A DNA stretch of 64,000 nt from Phoenix dactylifera (lineage: Eukaryota; Streptophyta; Magnoliopsida; Arecales; Arecaceae): assembly GCF_009389715.1 (NCBI RefSeq), contig NW_024067986.1, positions 248,001 to 312,000 of the forward strand, written 5' to 3'. The notes under the pieces were generated by a model that was not told the origin of the DNA, did no database searches, and saw only the letters and a program-made list of their open reading frames with translations. Below, in pieces: positions 8,835 to 20,693 of the stretch; positions within the stretch are counted from its first letter, which is position 1, and each line of letters begins with the position of its first letter. A program made the translations under genes and the position numbers.

Positions 8835-11800
8835 TTTATTTTTTATTTTATTTTTTTTGGTGAAAACAGCATTTCATATAGCTCTAACTTGAGTACATCC
8901 AGCCATATCAGAAAAAAGTAAAGAGTACAAGGTAGGAGGAATATCTCCTACAGATGTCCATGTGATCTCCTAGGAGTGTCGGGCAACAAATAAGGCAACC
9001 CAGTCTGTTGCACTGTTCGCTTTCCGAAAAAATATGTAAAGCCAGAAAATCGCTCGGCTCCTGAGCCAATCTCCGAATCTCATGGATGAGAGGATGACCA
9101 TCACCATATCTGTCCACTCTTCGAATCCACTCGATCACTACAGAGAAATCTTCCTCAAGGCATATATGCTCAGCACGGAGTACCCGCTTCGCATAGGATA
9201 TCCCCTCCTAGGCTGCATGCAGCTCTGCACCAACTGCAGTAAGTCCAGGCGAGCGGCGGCCACCAGCTGCTATCAAACTACCCAGATGGTCTCTGATGAT
9301 GAAGCCAACTCCTCCTGATACCCCGTCCACCGACATACTACCATCGAAGTTCACTTTTAGATGACCAAGGGGTGGGGATACCCAAGAAACTAGGACGAAC
9401 CTGGGTGCTGTGACAGCGGAAAGAGTACCCCAGGTATCCCTGGCCATCTCAGAAGAGAACCTAATGGTAGTAGTAGTAACCTCCCTAGCAAGACGCATGG
9501 CTCTATCCACCACCATCCACGGGAGTAACCGCCTGCCCTCAAAGATGCCAGCATTCCTATCCAACCAAATAGAATGAGCCAAATATGCCCACCGGATCTC
9601 GACCTCAATAGTGCTAGGTCTCCGCATGGAAACTCTCAGCCAATGAATCAAATCTTGTGTTGACTCGATTGAATGGGGCAACAAAGAGGGTGATCGGCTC
9701 CAAATTCCCCTAGCTCTGGGACATTACAGGAGAACATGATCAATCGTCTCCTCAGTCTCCATACACTCCTCACAACACTGAGTGATCCTCACCCCTCTCC
9801 GTGCTAGCAAGCTCCTGATCGGTAGGCAGCCCCATGCCACTTTCCAGATGAAGAGCGCCACACGCGGGTGAATCCACATCCTCCAAATCCATCCTCCCTC
9901 TATCTGCCGGGCTGGCTCTCGGCTCAACAACATGTAAATATCCCTGGCTCGCAACTGCGATCGCCCTGTCGGCATCTAGACTAGACTATCCGGCCCCTCC
10001 CGGGCAAGGACAGGTAGGGCCAGGATCATCTCTGCCAACTGCTCCCCAAAAGCCTCCCTAATCAACTCCACCCTCCAACGGTCCCCCCCGGGCTCCATCA
10101 AATCTCCGATCCTGAGACAGGCTAACCTCGACGTATCCACCATAATCGGAAGTCTACTAATAGGCTGCTTCGTCACCCAGCGATCTTCCAACATATTAAT
10201 GGACCGACCATCACAAATAGCCCATCTAATCATGGGAAGCACCAACCCTACTCTAGCACAAATCTCCCTCCAGATCGATGAATGGCGACGCCCAGCACGG
10301 GCCCCAGGCACTAGAACGCCATACTTGGCCCTCATCAGTGAGGAACATATACCATCAGGCTCCAACACAACTCTAGTGGCGTGCCGTGCCGCTAGGACCT
10401 CCCGCCTCGCCACCAAGGACTGCACCCCCAAACCACTGTATCTCGTCGGCTGACATACAACCTCCCATGCTATAAGATGGATGCTTCCTCTGCCTCCGTT
10501 CCTCCCCCAAATAAAGTTTCTAAAGATCTGCTCAATATTCCTCACTGTCGCTACTGGTATAAGGGAGTTAGATAGTAGGTAAATCGGGATCGAGGAAAGA
10601 ACTGACCGTACTAGGATAATCCTGCCCATCATGGAGAGTGAATGTATCTGCCACCCCTCCAACCTGTGCCTGATACTGATCTCGAGAGAGGAGCAATCAC
10701 TGCTGCGTAGATGCTGACTGAAAATCGATACTCCCAAATACCTCAACGTGTCCTGCTGCTCTTCCACCCCTAGAATCTCCAATATGGAGGTCTTCACATT
10801 CGGTTTGGTCTTCGGGCTAAAACAAATTGCTGACTTAGATGAATTGACCCGTTGACTAGATATAGAACAATAATCCCGAAAAATCCTCCAAATAATCCAT
10901 GCAGCCTGCCTAGTCGCCCGGGCTAACAAAAGACAATCATCGAAAAAGAGTAGATGAGAGATCGGTGTGGCATCCGGCACAGGCCTATAAACCTCCAGCT
11001 CCTGGATGATCACTACCTGCCGAAGGGTCCTAGAAAGTGCATCTGCGCATATAATAAACAGTAATGGAGAGAGGGGGCAACCTTGACGCAATCCACCAGA
11101 AGACATAAAATACAGTGATGGCATTCCATTTACCAAGATGGCGAAGGAAGGAGCTCTGATGCATCCCATAATCCATCTGATCCATGCCTCGGAAAAGCCA
11201 AACCCCTGCAGAGACTGCTGCACAAAATCCCATCTCATCCTATCATAGGCCCTCTCCATGTCAAGATTGATCCCCAACAAACTCCTCCTACTCGAAGCCC
11301 TACAAAGATCAAACATGAACTCCTGGGCAATAAAAACATTATCTGTAATACTCCGCCCTCCCACAAAAGCCCCCTGGTCCGGGCTGATCAGTCTCGGAAG
11401 AATATTCCTCAATCTAACAGCTAGTAACTTCGTCGTCGCCTTGTACAAGGTAGTACACAGACTGATCGGACGAAAGTGACTAGGCTCGGAAGCATCCTGT
11501 TGCTTCGGTATCAGGGTGACTAGGGTCCTCTGCCAATCTGTAGACATCACGGTTGTGTTGAAATATTGTTGTATGGCAGCCGTCACACCCTGACCAACAA
11601 TCATCCAATACCTCCAAAAGAATAACGGTGGAAAGCCATCCGGATCCGGTGCCTTATCCCCCTCAAGGGACCACATCACCTCCTGAATCTCCATCTCCGA
11701 TACTGGCCTAATCAGTGCGGCCGTATCCTCCTCCGCCACCCGTATAAGTGGCGGCACGATACCCTCTGAGGTCCCAGTACTCGTCTGCTCAGACCATCTG

Positions 11801-12690
11801 GCCCTGAAAAAACCCTCCAACACCCTCCGAATCATATCTGAGTCCTCCACTAACTGCCCATCCTCATCCCTGATTGCCCAGATCCTGTTCCGATGCCTCC
11901 TGATCACTGTTGCCTGGTGGAAAAATTTAGTATTCCGATCCTCCTCCTAGATCCATTGTACCCTCGATTTCTGTCTCCAAAAGATCTCCTGCTGTCTCAA
12001 GAGGGAATCATGCAAGGCTAGGAGTGATCTAAACTCCCCCATCTTCTCATCTGCCAAACTCCCCCCCACGGCCTCCTGAGCCTGTAACCTGGCAATGGCC
12101 TCCTCAGACTCCTCAATCCTCCTGAAGATATTCTCTACCTCTTCACGGTTCCACCTTCTCAACCTTCTTTTCATCAGCTCCAACGGCGAGACACACGATA
12201 CATAGCATCCCCTCTCACCGGTACGCTCCATGCCTCCCTCACAATCTTCCAAGACCGTGGATAACATGTCCAGAACTTCTCAAATATAAAGGAGGGGCGA
12301 AATGAGACAATTGCATCAATACTAACCAGTAAAGGGCTGTGGTCGGACGCAATCCTCGGCAGGTGACGGACATGATAGTCAGAGAAACACTGGGCCCACC
12401 CAGCTGTGGCATAGACTCTTTTCAATCTCTCCCAAACCTGAGCCTGCCCCTGCTGATTATTGCACCATGTGAATTTTGGGACCGAAAAGCTCAAATCTAT
12501 CAACCCATTTGACATAATAAATTCTTGGAACTTCCTGATTTCCCTCTTATAAGTAAAGGCCCTCCCTCTCATCTTCTCCTAGGGATCAACAATACAGTTG
12601 AAATCACCTACCAACAACATAGGATAGCCCTGATTAATAAGTTGAGACGCCTCCGCACTCTATAATCTGTTATCACCCATGTTACTAAGT
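8835..12690 (-). mobile_element. LINE (L1-like non-LTR retrotransposon), 5'-truncated
   Basis: The minus strand carries the C-terminal endonuclease, reverse transcriptase, zinc-binding domain and RNase H in order. It ends in a poly(A)-like tail (T-rich 8835-8858 on the plus strand). ORF1 and the N-terminal endonuclease are missing, as expected from 5' truncation. The left end sits in AT-rich DNA. The right end (about 12690) lies in the upstream region of the transporter gene. Confidence 0.88.
8908..12572 (-). pseudogene. LINE ORF2: endonuclease (partial), reverse transcriptase, zinc-binding and RNase H domains
   Basis: The endonuclease C-terminus (12174-12662) shows LVGDFNCIVDP and the SDHSPLL motif. 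The RT frame (9976-11907) has the conserved FRPISLCTTLYK, DQGAFVGGRSITDN, NLDMERAYDRM and GGLRQGCPLSPLLF blocks. Its active site reads LLFFDDCLLL, where plant L1 elements usually have F-A-D-D. A CCHC-like zinc-binding segment (9724-9975) has WIHPRVALFIWKVAW and a C-E-E-C...H arrangement. RNase H (8908-9684) shows LKVNFDGS, GGVGFIIRD and AELHAA. The protein would nick target DNA and prime reverse transcription there. From 12267 to 8908 all pieces share one frame, broken only by stops at about 11947, 9976, 9724 and 9208. One frameshift lies at 12200-12270. The copy is dead but only lightly decayed. Confidence 0.88.
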
Positions 12691-12924
12691 TCTAACCTTG
12701 CGCCAAGAAGTTAGGCGCGTGCGACGACCATTGTCGTCATCTTGTTGTCACTTTACGGGGACACGACGACTTTGACGAGTGTTCAAGACTCCCAACCTCA
12801 CATGGCCTCCATATCCAATTATTTAGGCTATCATACTCTCGACCACAAGTCCATTCCAGTCCCTCGCTCTACTGGCGCAGTATCTCTTCTCCTCCCTCAA
12901 AGAACGCATCTCGCCAGCAGAGAA

Positions 12925-14614
12925 ATGGATGACCAGAAACCTAGAGCACCAGCAATTTCTGATCCTCCTCCCAACCAAACTCTAGCCTTGGAAAAGCCAA
13001 AGAAGCCTCCAAGAAACAAATACGCCTTGGCCTGTGCCACGCTTGCTTCCATGACCTCAATCCTCTCGGGTTATGGTACGAATACTAACTCTTTAAGTGT
13101 CCTGGTTATGAAGTCAGCCGCAGTATTTTGCTGTTTCTAGTACTAGTCTTTTCTAATTCTTCAACTACTTGTTTACAGATGTAGCAGTGATGAGTGGTGC
13201 TTCTGTTTTCATTCAAAAAGACCTGGAAATAAATGACACCCAGATCGAAATCCTCGCCGGCATCATCAACATCTTCTCCCTTGTAGGCTCCGTCGCCGCA
13301 GGCCGGACCTCCGACTGGATTGGCCGCCGCTACACAATTATCTTCGCGGCTGCCATCTTCTTCGCCGGGGCCCTCTTGATGGGCCTCGCCACAAACTACG
13401 CCTTTCTAATGGTCGGCCGCTTCGTCGCCGGCGTCGGCGTCGGCTACGCTCTCATGATCGCCCCCGTCTACACCGCCGAAGTCGCCCCCACCTCGTCCCG
13501 CGGCTTCCTCACGTCCTTCCCGGAGGTATTCATCAACTCCGGCGTCCTCCTCGGCTACGTCTCCAACTTCGCCTTTGCAAAGCTGCCGGACCACCTCAAC
13601 TGGCGCATTATGTTCTGCGTCGGTGCCGTGCCGCCGATCTTCCTAGCCATCGCTGTCCTCGCCATGCCCGAGTCGCCTCGGTGGCTCGTCATGCAGGGCC
13701 GGCTTGGCGAGGCCAAACGTGTCCTCGCCAAGACCTCGGATACGCCGGAGGAAGCCCAACTCCGGCTATTGGAGATCAAAGAGGCCGCTGGAATACCCGA
13801 AAACTGCAACGACGAAGTTGTCGCAGTATCGGAGAAAAGCCATGGCGAGGGCGTGTGGAAAGAGCTTTTACTCAGACCGACACCGTCGGTGCGCCGTATA
13901 CTGATCGCCGCAATCGGGCTACAGTTCTTCCAGCAGGCTTCAGGCATCGACTCGGTGGTGTTGTACAGTCCTCGAGTGTTTGAGAAGGCCGGGCTCAAGT
14001 CGGATTCCAATTCCTTAGGCGCCACGGTGGCCGTCGGGTTCATGAAGACGGCGGCGATCTTGGTGGCGACGTTCTTGCTGGACCGTGTAGGGCGGCGGCC
14101 GTTGCTCCTAAGCAGCGCCGGAGGGATGGTTATTTCTCTCGTTATTCTTGCTTCCTGTTTGTCAGTTATCGAACACCATCCTCACGAGAAGCTGACATGG
14201 GCGGCGGCGATGTCGATCGCGACTGTGCTGACCTTCGTCGGCTCGTTCTCCATCGGCCTCGGGCCGATCGCGTGGGTGTACACCTCGGAGATCTTTCCGC
14301 TGAGGCTGAGGGCGCAGGGAGCGAGCTTGGGGACGGCCACCAACAGGATTCTGAGCGGGGTGGTCACCATGACGTTTATATCGCTCTACAAGGCGATTAC
14401 CATAGCTGGGAGCTTCTTTCTTTACTCCGGGATTGCGGCGGCCGGGTGGCTCTTCTTTTATTTCTTCTTGCCGGAGACGAGGGGAAGGAGTCTGGAGGAC
14501 ATGGAGGTGCTCTTCGGTAAGAAGCCGGAGGGTGGAGAAGAAGAGAAGAAGAAGGGGGAGGCGGAAGTAGTGCACGGAGTTGGAGAAGATAGCAATGCGA
14601 AGACTGAGGTTTAA
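12925..14614 (+). CDS. Polyol/monosaccharide proton symporter (PLT family), two exons
   Basis: Coding exons are 12925-13075 and 13179-14614. The intron (13076-13178) runs from GT to TTTACAG and restores GGY|DVAVMSG in frame, giving 528 aa, the usual length for plant polyol transporters. The protein belongs to the major facilitator superfamily with twelve expected membrane spans. Family signatures are all visible: DWIGRRYT after TM2, PESPRWL at the end of the N-half, a central loop, QFFQQASGIDSVVLYSP in TM7, DRVGRRPLLL, and PETRGRSLEDME at the C-terminus. The family imports sugar alcohols or monosaccharides with protons across the plasma membrane, often in phloem loading or sink uptake. Substrate cannot be read here. 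The first ATG of the conserved N-terminus (MDDQKP) is taken as start, and upstream codons in that frame are leader. Exon 2 is very GC-rich at third positions, as in many monocot genes. A LINE ends about 235 bp upstream. Confidence 0.93.
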
Positions 14615-16530
14615 CGCGATTACTCTCTAATTACTTTGTTACTTGAACATTGTGAACAAGAATCACTAAAGAAAAACAAAATCGTAAAGCACTTGATGCA
14701 GAGTGCTTTATGTTCCCGCTTATTAGTTTCCTTTCAGCTGAGGCTAGAAAATGATTGTATAACTAGCTCGTCAAGTTCGGCTTGTTTGTTATTGAGCCGA
14801 GCTCACAGCAACTCATATAATTATGATAATTAAAATGAAATAATTACTTATACATACATAGCGTGCTGAATCTGAGTAAGTTAAATCTAGCTAGTTCCAA
14901 CTTGGGTCATTTATTAATTGATCGAGATAAACATGAGCCATATTTCATGGTGAAGATGAGCTAAGGATCGAGTGGCTTCCTCTGTTTGACGGTGTTCTAG
15001 CAAAGGAGCCAAGCATGTGAAGGAGAGATTAGTAAGGAGTCAGCGAAGAAAGAGGACAGTGGTCGATGGGCAGGTTTAGGCTGGCGTGGTTGGGCTTGCG
15101 AGTTGATGTGACTTCTGGACAGAGAGACTCGTTGATCATTTAGAGTACTGGACTCACCAAAAAATATGAAACAACAGTGGGAGCACTGGACCATTGTTGT
15201 TCTTGAACATTTTCCTAATGATTGTGGGCCCTTTTTTTGTCACGTCCTTGGACGCTTTCCTTAACCATAGGGGCGCCTTTTTTCATATCAAAATCGTTGA
15301 AAAAATAATAAAAGAACGCCCCCTTCTCTAGAGTAAATCATGTGGCTGGTGGATCCTAGGGAGGGCCGTCCAACCGTCTTGATTTTTTTTTTCGAGTATT
15401 GGCCCATGGCCTGACCCCAGATGGTATTCGATATTGTCAATGAGCCAGCGCAATCCCCAAACCTGATTAATAATATTGGCTTAAATAACATATCTTTACC
15501 TCATATTAGTGTATATTTCACTGATTTTAAGCTAATTATCTGCGGGAAATATTGAGTTTGAGTAATCTGATGGACGCTTAAGATATTGAGTAATTTGTGT
15601 TAATGGAGCAGAATGAGATTGTTTGACTTATGTTTAGGCTAGAGGAGAGTCATCTTTTTTTCATGTAATGCAGGTGCAGGACTAAGATCTTGTTTGGCAT
15701 TATCATAAGTAGTAGAGCTTTTGTCTCTAGGATTTTAGATAGTGGAGCATTTAATAAAAAGTTATTTATTATTTGGCAACTATATTCGTTAAGTATTATG
15801 AAATTTTAATACATATTTGGGTATTCTCATATTTGGAAATGATTTGAAAATTTGAAGGATTATTTTGAAAATTATTAAAGATGAGAAGATGTATGTGAGA
15901 ATCTTCCAAAGTTAAGGGGTCAAAATATATTTTTTTCTTTTTTTTTTCTGTTGCTAGACTATTTGCCCTTTTGGCAGAGTAACATTTGGTTTCCATGTGA
16001 TTTTGCCACGCTTCTGAAAGTATCAAAAGATGAGGTCTCCATATCGACAAGAAGATATTAAAAAAAAAACTGACTCCTAACACTTTGATATCCATTCCTT
16101 ATTTCCTTCTCAATCCGGCCGACCACGGTTATCATCCCCAACCACGGTTATCATCCTTGACCTTTCTCTTCTTTATCTAATCTTATTCTCACATTATTCC
16201 CTCTCAGCTACTCCTATTCCCAAACCCCTGCTCTATCTTCTTCTACTTCCCTTCCTCGAATGGTCGTGTATCGATCTATCCTTTTTCCCCTAGGATTCTT
16301 TGTTTTATCAAGTTTTGCTTTAGTAAAAACTTTGCTAACTAGGATTTCTAAGCTCTTGTGAGGTCTATGATAGTATAATTTTAGGGATCATGTACCAACC
16401 TGCATTGCCCATCATATTTTTTTTATTAGCATAATTCTGTATGAACCTATATTATTTTTTTTTATTAGCATAATTTTGTTAGAGTGATTTTAGCTTCTTA
16501 TCATATCACAAGGGCACGGCTCTGTATGAG
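14615..16530. other. Intergenic region downstream of the transporter
   Basis: No gene was recognised. It should contain the 3' UTR and poly(A) signal of the transporter. At about 15685-15830 words such as TTGTTTGGCATTATC and GTTATTTATTATTTGGCAAC resemble the subterminal part of the Harbinger element at 39166, which suggests a decayed related fragment without clear ends. Confidence 0.4.
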
Positions 16531-17030
16531 GTCGGATAGTACGTGGGATCTTCTACTTAGAATACGATAACGATACCACCAAAGGTGCAAAGCTAGGTCT
16601 AGGATCGATCCCATCTAGCAAAGAAAGCAGTCACGCCAGAAAAAAGAAAGTCAAGCTTGAAAACTCGCCATAATCACACTGAACGCCCAGCTTCGCAGAG
16701 CAGCTCTCTCCCCAGTCCACAGCAACGTGTGGAATCTGGATCTACTTACTGTGTGTTCTGACTCTATTGGATCAAGTCAGATACTAAGCCTTCTACTACT
16801 ACTACTAGGGAGATAAAATGCTATATTTCAGAGATTAGACTCTCTTACTGTGATTAGTCTGGGCTGTTCCCGAGCCAGGTTCCCTGGATCCATTCTGACC
16901 TAAATGGATGAATGAAGAAGGGGGCGGGCAGATACGACGGCCACACATGCCCATTCCCGTTCCCAATAATCTCCATTCCCGCTTTGCTTAGTGTGCCGTG
17001 CTAGTACTTTTTATTATCAATGAATGATCT
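16531..17030. other. Non-coding block of unusual composition, possibly organelle-derived
   Basis: This block is more GC-balanced than its AT-rich surroundings and has no retroelement signature. It lies close to a mitochondrial rps14 insertion. By style it could be plant mitochondrial intergenic DNA, but I cannot name a gene in it. Confidence 0.2.
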
Positions 17031-17534
17031 GTGCTACCAAAGTTTCAGAAAATCATAGTCAAACGAGTCTCATTTTCAGAACATGGCAAGCCAAAAGAAA
17101 ACCTGCATCTAATTGGCTCGAAAGCCGGCCCTTGTTCAATAGCCAGTATTGAATCATTTCTAGGGAGAAGTCAAGTTAGTGCTATCAGTAGAGTTGCTTT
17201 CTCGGCTTGCATCTGGCATCTTTGGGGAGAACGCAATAGAAGGATCTTCGAGGCCAAAGAACTCCCTAAAGACAGACTTATCCTTCTTATAGTGATTGAT
17301 GTTGGTGCCAAAATCAATGCTTCCAATCTGTCTGAGAAGGAGAACCAGAATTCCAAGGATATCATAGAACATTGGGGCTGTAACTTCACTCCTAAAAGCT
17401 CCATTGTTAAGACCTGTTTATGGGAAAAGCTCCCTCCTCAATGGCTTAAACTTTACACTGACGGCTTTACATCCAGAAGTTGCTCTGGCATTGGCGGTAT
17501 CATTAGAAATAAGTTTTCCCCTGGGGCATCCTAA
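17031..17534 (+). pseudogene. LINE-type RNase H fragment
   Basis: An open frame of about 165 codons resembles the region between the zinc-binding and RNase H domains of plant LINEs or related transposon polyproteins. Visible pieces are FSACIWHLWGERNRRIF, an alpha-helical linker, and WLKLYTDGFTSRS followed by GIGGIIRN. The last two form the first strand and catalytic Asp of an RNase H fold. The frame ends before the remaining catalytic residues. It differs in sequence from the LINE at 8835-12690, so it is a separate truncated insertion. No promoter or second domain is near. Confidence 0.65.
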
Positions 17535-17688
17535 CGTCAACGTACGTCGCTCTGAGCAAGATCGTCGAGACGTCTACGCGTGGAAAAAACGTTGCATTCC
17601 AAACAATTGCAATTGTGGAAATTTTTGAAATAGAGTGGAGTGTGGACCAGCTGCAGAGCTAACCTTTGTTCTATTGGTTTGGTGGTTG

Positions 17689-17985
17689 CTACCAAGACGA
17701 TTTCTTTATGCCCATCAAAGGACCTCGAGATGCTAATCCACGAAAAACGATACGAGAAATGCGAAAGAACTCAACTACGGAACGAGGGCGACCCGTGGAA
17801 ATACATCGGTTTCTTACTCGTGCAAAGGAACTATTTCTTGGCAACTTGGACAACTTATAACGATGTTTGTCCCGCATATCAGACGGAAGATCGGGATCTT
17901 TACAAAAGGCTTTATAAAGCTTTCGTCTCAATTCATATTTAGCCGCGAGCAATCTACGTTTGTGATCTCGTATATTTTGCTTCTC
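17689..17985 (-). pseudogene. rps14: Mitochondrial-type ribosomal protein S14, lacking its own start and fused to copia RNase H
   Basis: The minus strand encodes 98 residues ending in a stop. They match plant mitochondrial RPS14 almost throughout: IRDHKRRLLAAKYELRRKLY, KLPRNSSFARVRNRC, GRPRSV and SRGPLMGIKKSSW. The native protein is about 100 aa and sits in the small mitoribosomal subunit. The first one or two codons are absent. Instead the frame runs straight on from the copia RNase H (ends DRKSTSGY), giving a 174-codon chimeric ORF at 17689-18213. There are no stops or indels in the S14 part. It may be mitochondrial DNA inserted into the nucleus (NUMT) or an RNA-mediated capture by the retroelement. 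I see no presequence, so expression as a mitochondrial protein is unlikely without one. Confidence 0.88.
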
Positions 17986-19320
17986 ATACCCTGATGTAGA
18001 CTTTCTATCATCAATGTTAGTTATAAAGTCTGAATCTGTGTATCCTTCTATCTTTAATTCTGATCCTCCTTCAAAGACTAATAACATATCCTTAGTTCTT
18101 CTCAAGTATTTAAGAATGTTCTTCACAGCTGTCCAGTGCTCTTCGTCTGGATTCGACTGATATTTGCTCGTGATATTCACAACATGTGCTATATCAGATC
18201 GTGTACATAGCATGGCTTACATGAGGCTCCCTATAGCCGAAGCATAAGGGGTCTTGCTCATGCGTTGAATCTCTTCAGATGTGTTGGGGCACATTTTCTT
18301 GGAGAGATGAATCCCATGCCTAAGGGGTAGCAATTCCTTTTTAGAGTTTTCCATTCTGAACCTCTTCAACACCTCCTCTATATACATTTTCTGTGATAGG
18401 CCAAGCATCCTTTTAGATATATCTCTATAGACCTTAATTTTCAAAATGTAGTATGCTTCTCCAAGGTCTTTCATGGAGAATTTCTTAGACAACTATACCT
18501 TGACCGAAGTAAGCATGTAAATATCATTCCCAATTAGGAGGATATAGACCTTAATTTCCAAAATGTAGTATGCTTCCCCAAGGTCTTTCATGGAGAATTT
18601 CTTAGACAACTATACCTTGACTGAAGTAAGCATGGAAATATCATTCCCAATTAGGAGGATATCATCCACATACAATACGAGGAATACAATAGCCCTTCCA
18701 CTAACACATGGTTTCTCTTCGTTCTTGATGAAATCAAACGATTTGATTACATCGTTGAAACGAGTGTTCCAACTCTGAGATGCTTGCTTTAGTCCATAAA
18801 TGGACCTTTGTAGTTTGCAGACCTTGTGATCACCATCGTTGGAAGTGAAACCCAAAGGCTGCTTCATATAGATATATTCTTCAAGATATCCATTCAAAAA
18901 AGCAGTTTTCACATCCATCTGCCATATCTCATGATATGCTGCAATGGCAAACAATGTTCGAATGGACTTCAGCATGGCTACAGGTGAAAAATTTTTTGAT
19001 AGTCAATGCCTTCGCGCTGACTATAACCTTTCGCCACTAGCCTTGCCTTATAGGTCTCTACCTTGCCTTATAGGTCTTTACCTTGCATCCGAACTTAATT
19101 TTCTCTTATAGATCCATTTATATTCAATAGGTACTATACCTTCTGGTGGATCTACTAAGGTCCAGACTTGGTTGGTATGCATGGAGTCCATCTCTGACTT
19201 CATCGCTTCAAACCATTTTTCGAAATCGATATCTAACATCGCCTCATTGTAGCTATTAGGATCCTTAGAATGATCCCTATTTTCCACGAGGAACACTTTC
19301 CCTACTTCCTCTGTAAGCAT
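17986..19320 (-). pseudogene. copia reverse transcriptase and RNase H remnants
   Basis: The RT begins at about 19320 with the typical region before the fingers (SEMDSMHTNQVWTLVDPPEG, KWIYKRK). It continues at 18975-18610 with QMDVKTAFLNGYLEE, YGLKQASQSWN and the intact active site LYVDDILLIGND. RNase H follows (18213-17986) with TRSDIAHVV and GYTDSDF and is cut at the rps14 junction before its Glu and second Asp. A 117-bp tandem duplication (18427-18660) disrupts the palm/connection region, and further frameshifts separate 18217-18492 from its neighbours. This would have been the polymerase part of the element polyprotein. Confidence 0.85.
18427..18660. repeat. 117-bp tandem duplication inside copia RT
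   Basis: Bases 18427-18543 and 18544-18660 are consecutive copies differing at about four positions. Because 117 is a multiple of three the frame is not shifted, but the protein would repeat 39 residues. Confidence 0.9.
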
Positions 19321-19625
19321 ACCTAAGTACCTTTCAGGAGGATGGAAAATCCTATTAGACCTACGAGGTGGAGAAGGTTCTACGTGTATTGGCTCAATAT
19401 GAATAGGTTATATAGGCACAATGGCTCGTTGCTCTTTAGAAACTTTCTCTTCGAGCTCAATTTTCCTTCCACTGTCTTTATCAAGGATAAACTATTTTTC
19501 CAGAAAGACAGCATGTCGGCTCACAAACACTTTATGATCCGCTGGGACGTAAAAATTGTATCCTAATGACTTCTTAGGATATCCTATAAAACGAGCACTG
19601 TCCTAGCCTCTATCTTGTCCGCCTG

Positions 19626-20473
19626 TTATCGTTTGACGTGGGCCGGATATCCCCAAATCTTGAGATATGCAAGACTTGGTTTCTTACCATGCCATATCTC
19701 ATACAGTGTGGTAGGAACAGACTTAGAGGGAACTCTATTCAATATATAAATTGCTGAAAGTAGGGCATCTCCCCAAAGGAATAAGGATAAATCAATGAAG
19801 CTCATCATGGACCTGACCATATCTAATAGGGTCCGATTCCTCCTCTCTGACACTCCGTTGAGCTGAGGTGTTCTAGGAGGGGTCTATTGTGAAACTATAT
19901 CATTTTCTTTAAGATAATTACGGAATTCTCCATTAAGATATTCGCCTCCTCGATCTGATCGAAGAACCTTAATGAGTTTTCTATTTATTTTTCTACTTCA
20001 TATCTAAATTCCATAAACTTTTCAAAAGCTTCAGACTTGTATCTCATAAGATACACATACCCATACCGAGAACAATCATCGGTAAATGTTATGAAGTAAG
20101 AATAACCTCCTCTAACTTGCTTATCGAATAAGCCACACACATCAGTATGTAATAGGGTAAGTATTTCAGTGGACCTCTTCCCGTGTCCTACAAAGGATAA
20201 TTTGGCCATTTTTTCTTGAAGGCAGGATTCACAAATCGGATATAACTCGAAAGTCAATGAGCCTAGAAGCCCATGTTTCTCCAATTTGTTTATTCTGTCT
20301 TCTCCTATATGACCAAGCTTGAGGTGCCACAAATACTTTTGATTTATCTCATCTCTAGATCTTTTAGATCCTATAGTACTCACTGTTTGCTCAGATACAT
20401 TCATTGACACATCCAAATGTAAGTGATAGAGACTGTCAATCATAAAATCACGTGCAACCATTTTATTTCTCAA
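19626..20473 (-). pseudogene. copia integrase remnant
   Basis: The minus strand first encodes the zinc-binding HHCC region (WHLKLGHIGEDRINKL ... CESCLQEKM), then the catalytic core with its first Asp (HTDVCG) and GGYSYFITFTDDCSRYGYVY. A break at about 19880-19985 removes part of the core holding the second Asp. The later part (19626-19853) has ERRNRTLLDMVRSMMSF and WGYPAHVKR near the end of the core. An active enzyme would insert element cDNA into the genome. The copy is dead through stops and a frame change. Confidence 0.83.
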
Positions 20474-20693
20474 ATAAACGGAGCAGTAGTTTTTATTGAA
20501 ATTGAATTCAAAATCTTTCTATGCTAGACAAAATACAAAAATCAAGTTTCTTCTAGCAGTAGGTACATAATAACAGTCCCTAAGTATCAAACTAAATCCA
20601 GACGGCAATCGCTGAGGGTAGGTGCCCACAGTAACAGCAGCAATTCTTGCTCCATTGCCAACCTGAAGGGTTACCGCACCTTTCGTAAGCCTT

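Noticed and set aside
12742-12924. Upstream extension of the transporter frame
   Set aside because: Codons before MDDQKP have no family similarity, and the extension would start at a non-ATG codon. It is treated as 5' leader.
14162-14575. Minus-strand open frames opposite transporter exon 2
   Set aside because: GC-rich third positions keep the complementary frames open. No domain found.
15680-15840. Harbinger-like subterminal words
   Set aside because: No matching TIR or TAA duplication could be defined, so it is noted only as a possible decayed fragment.
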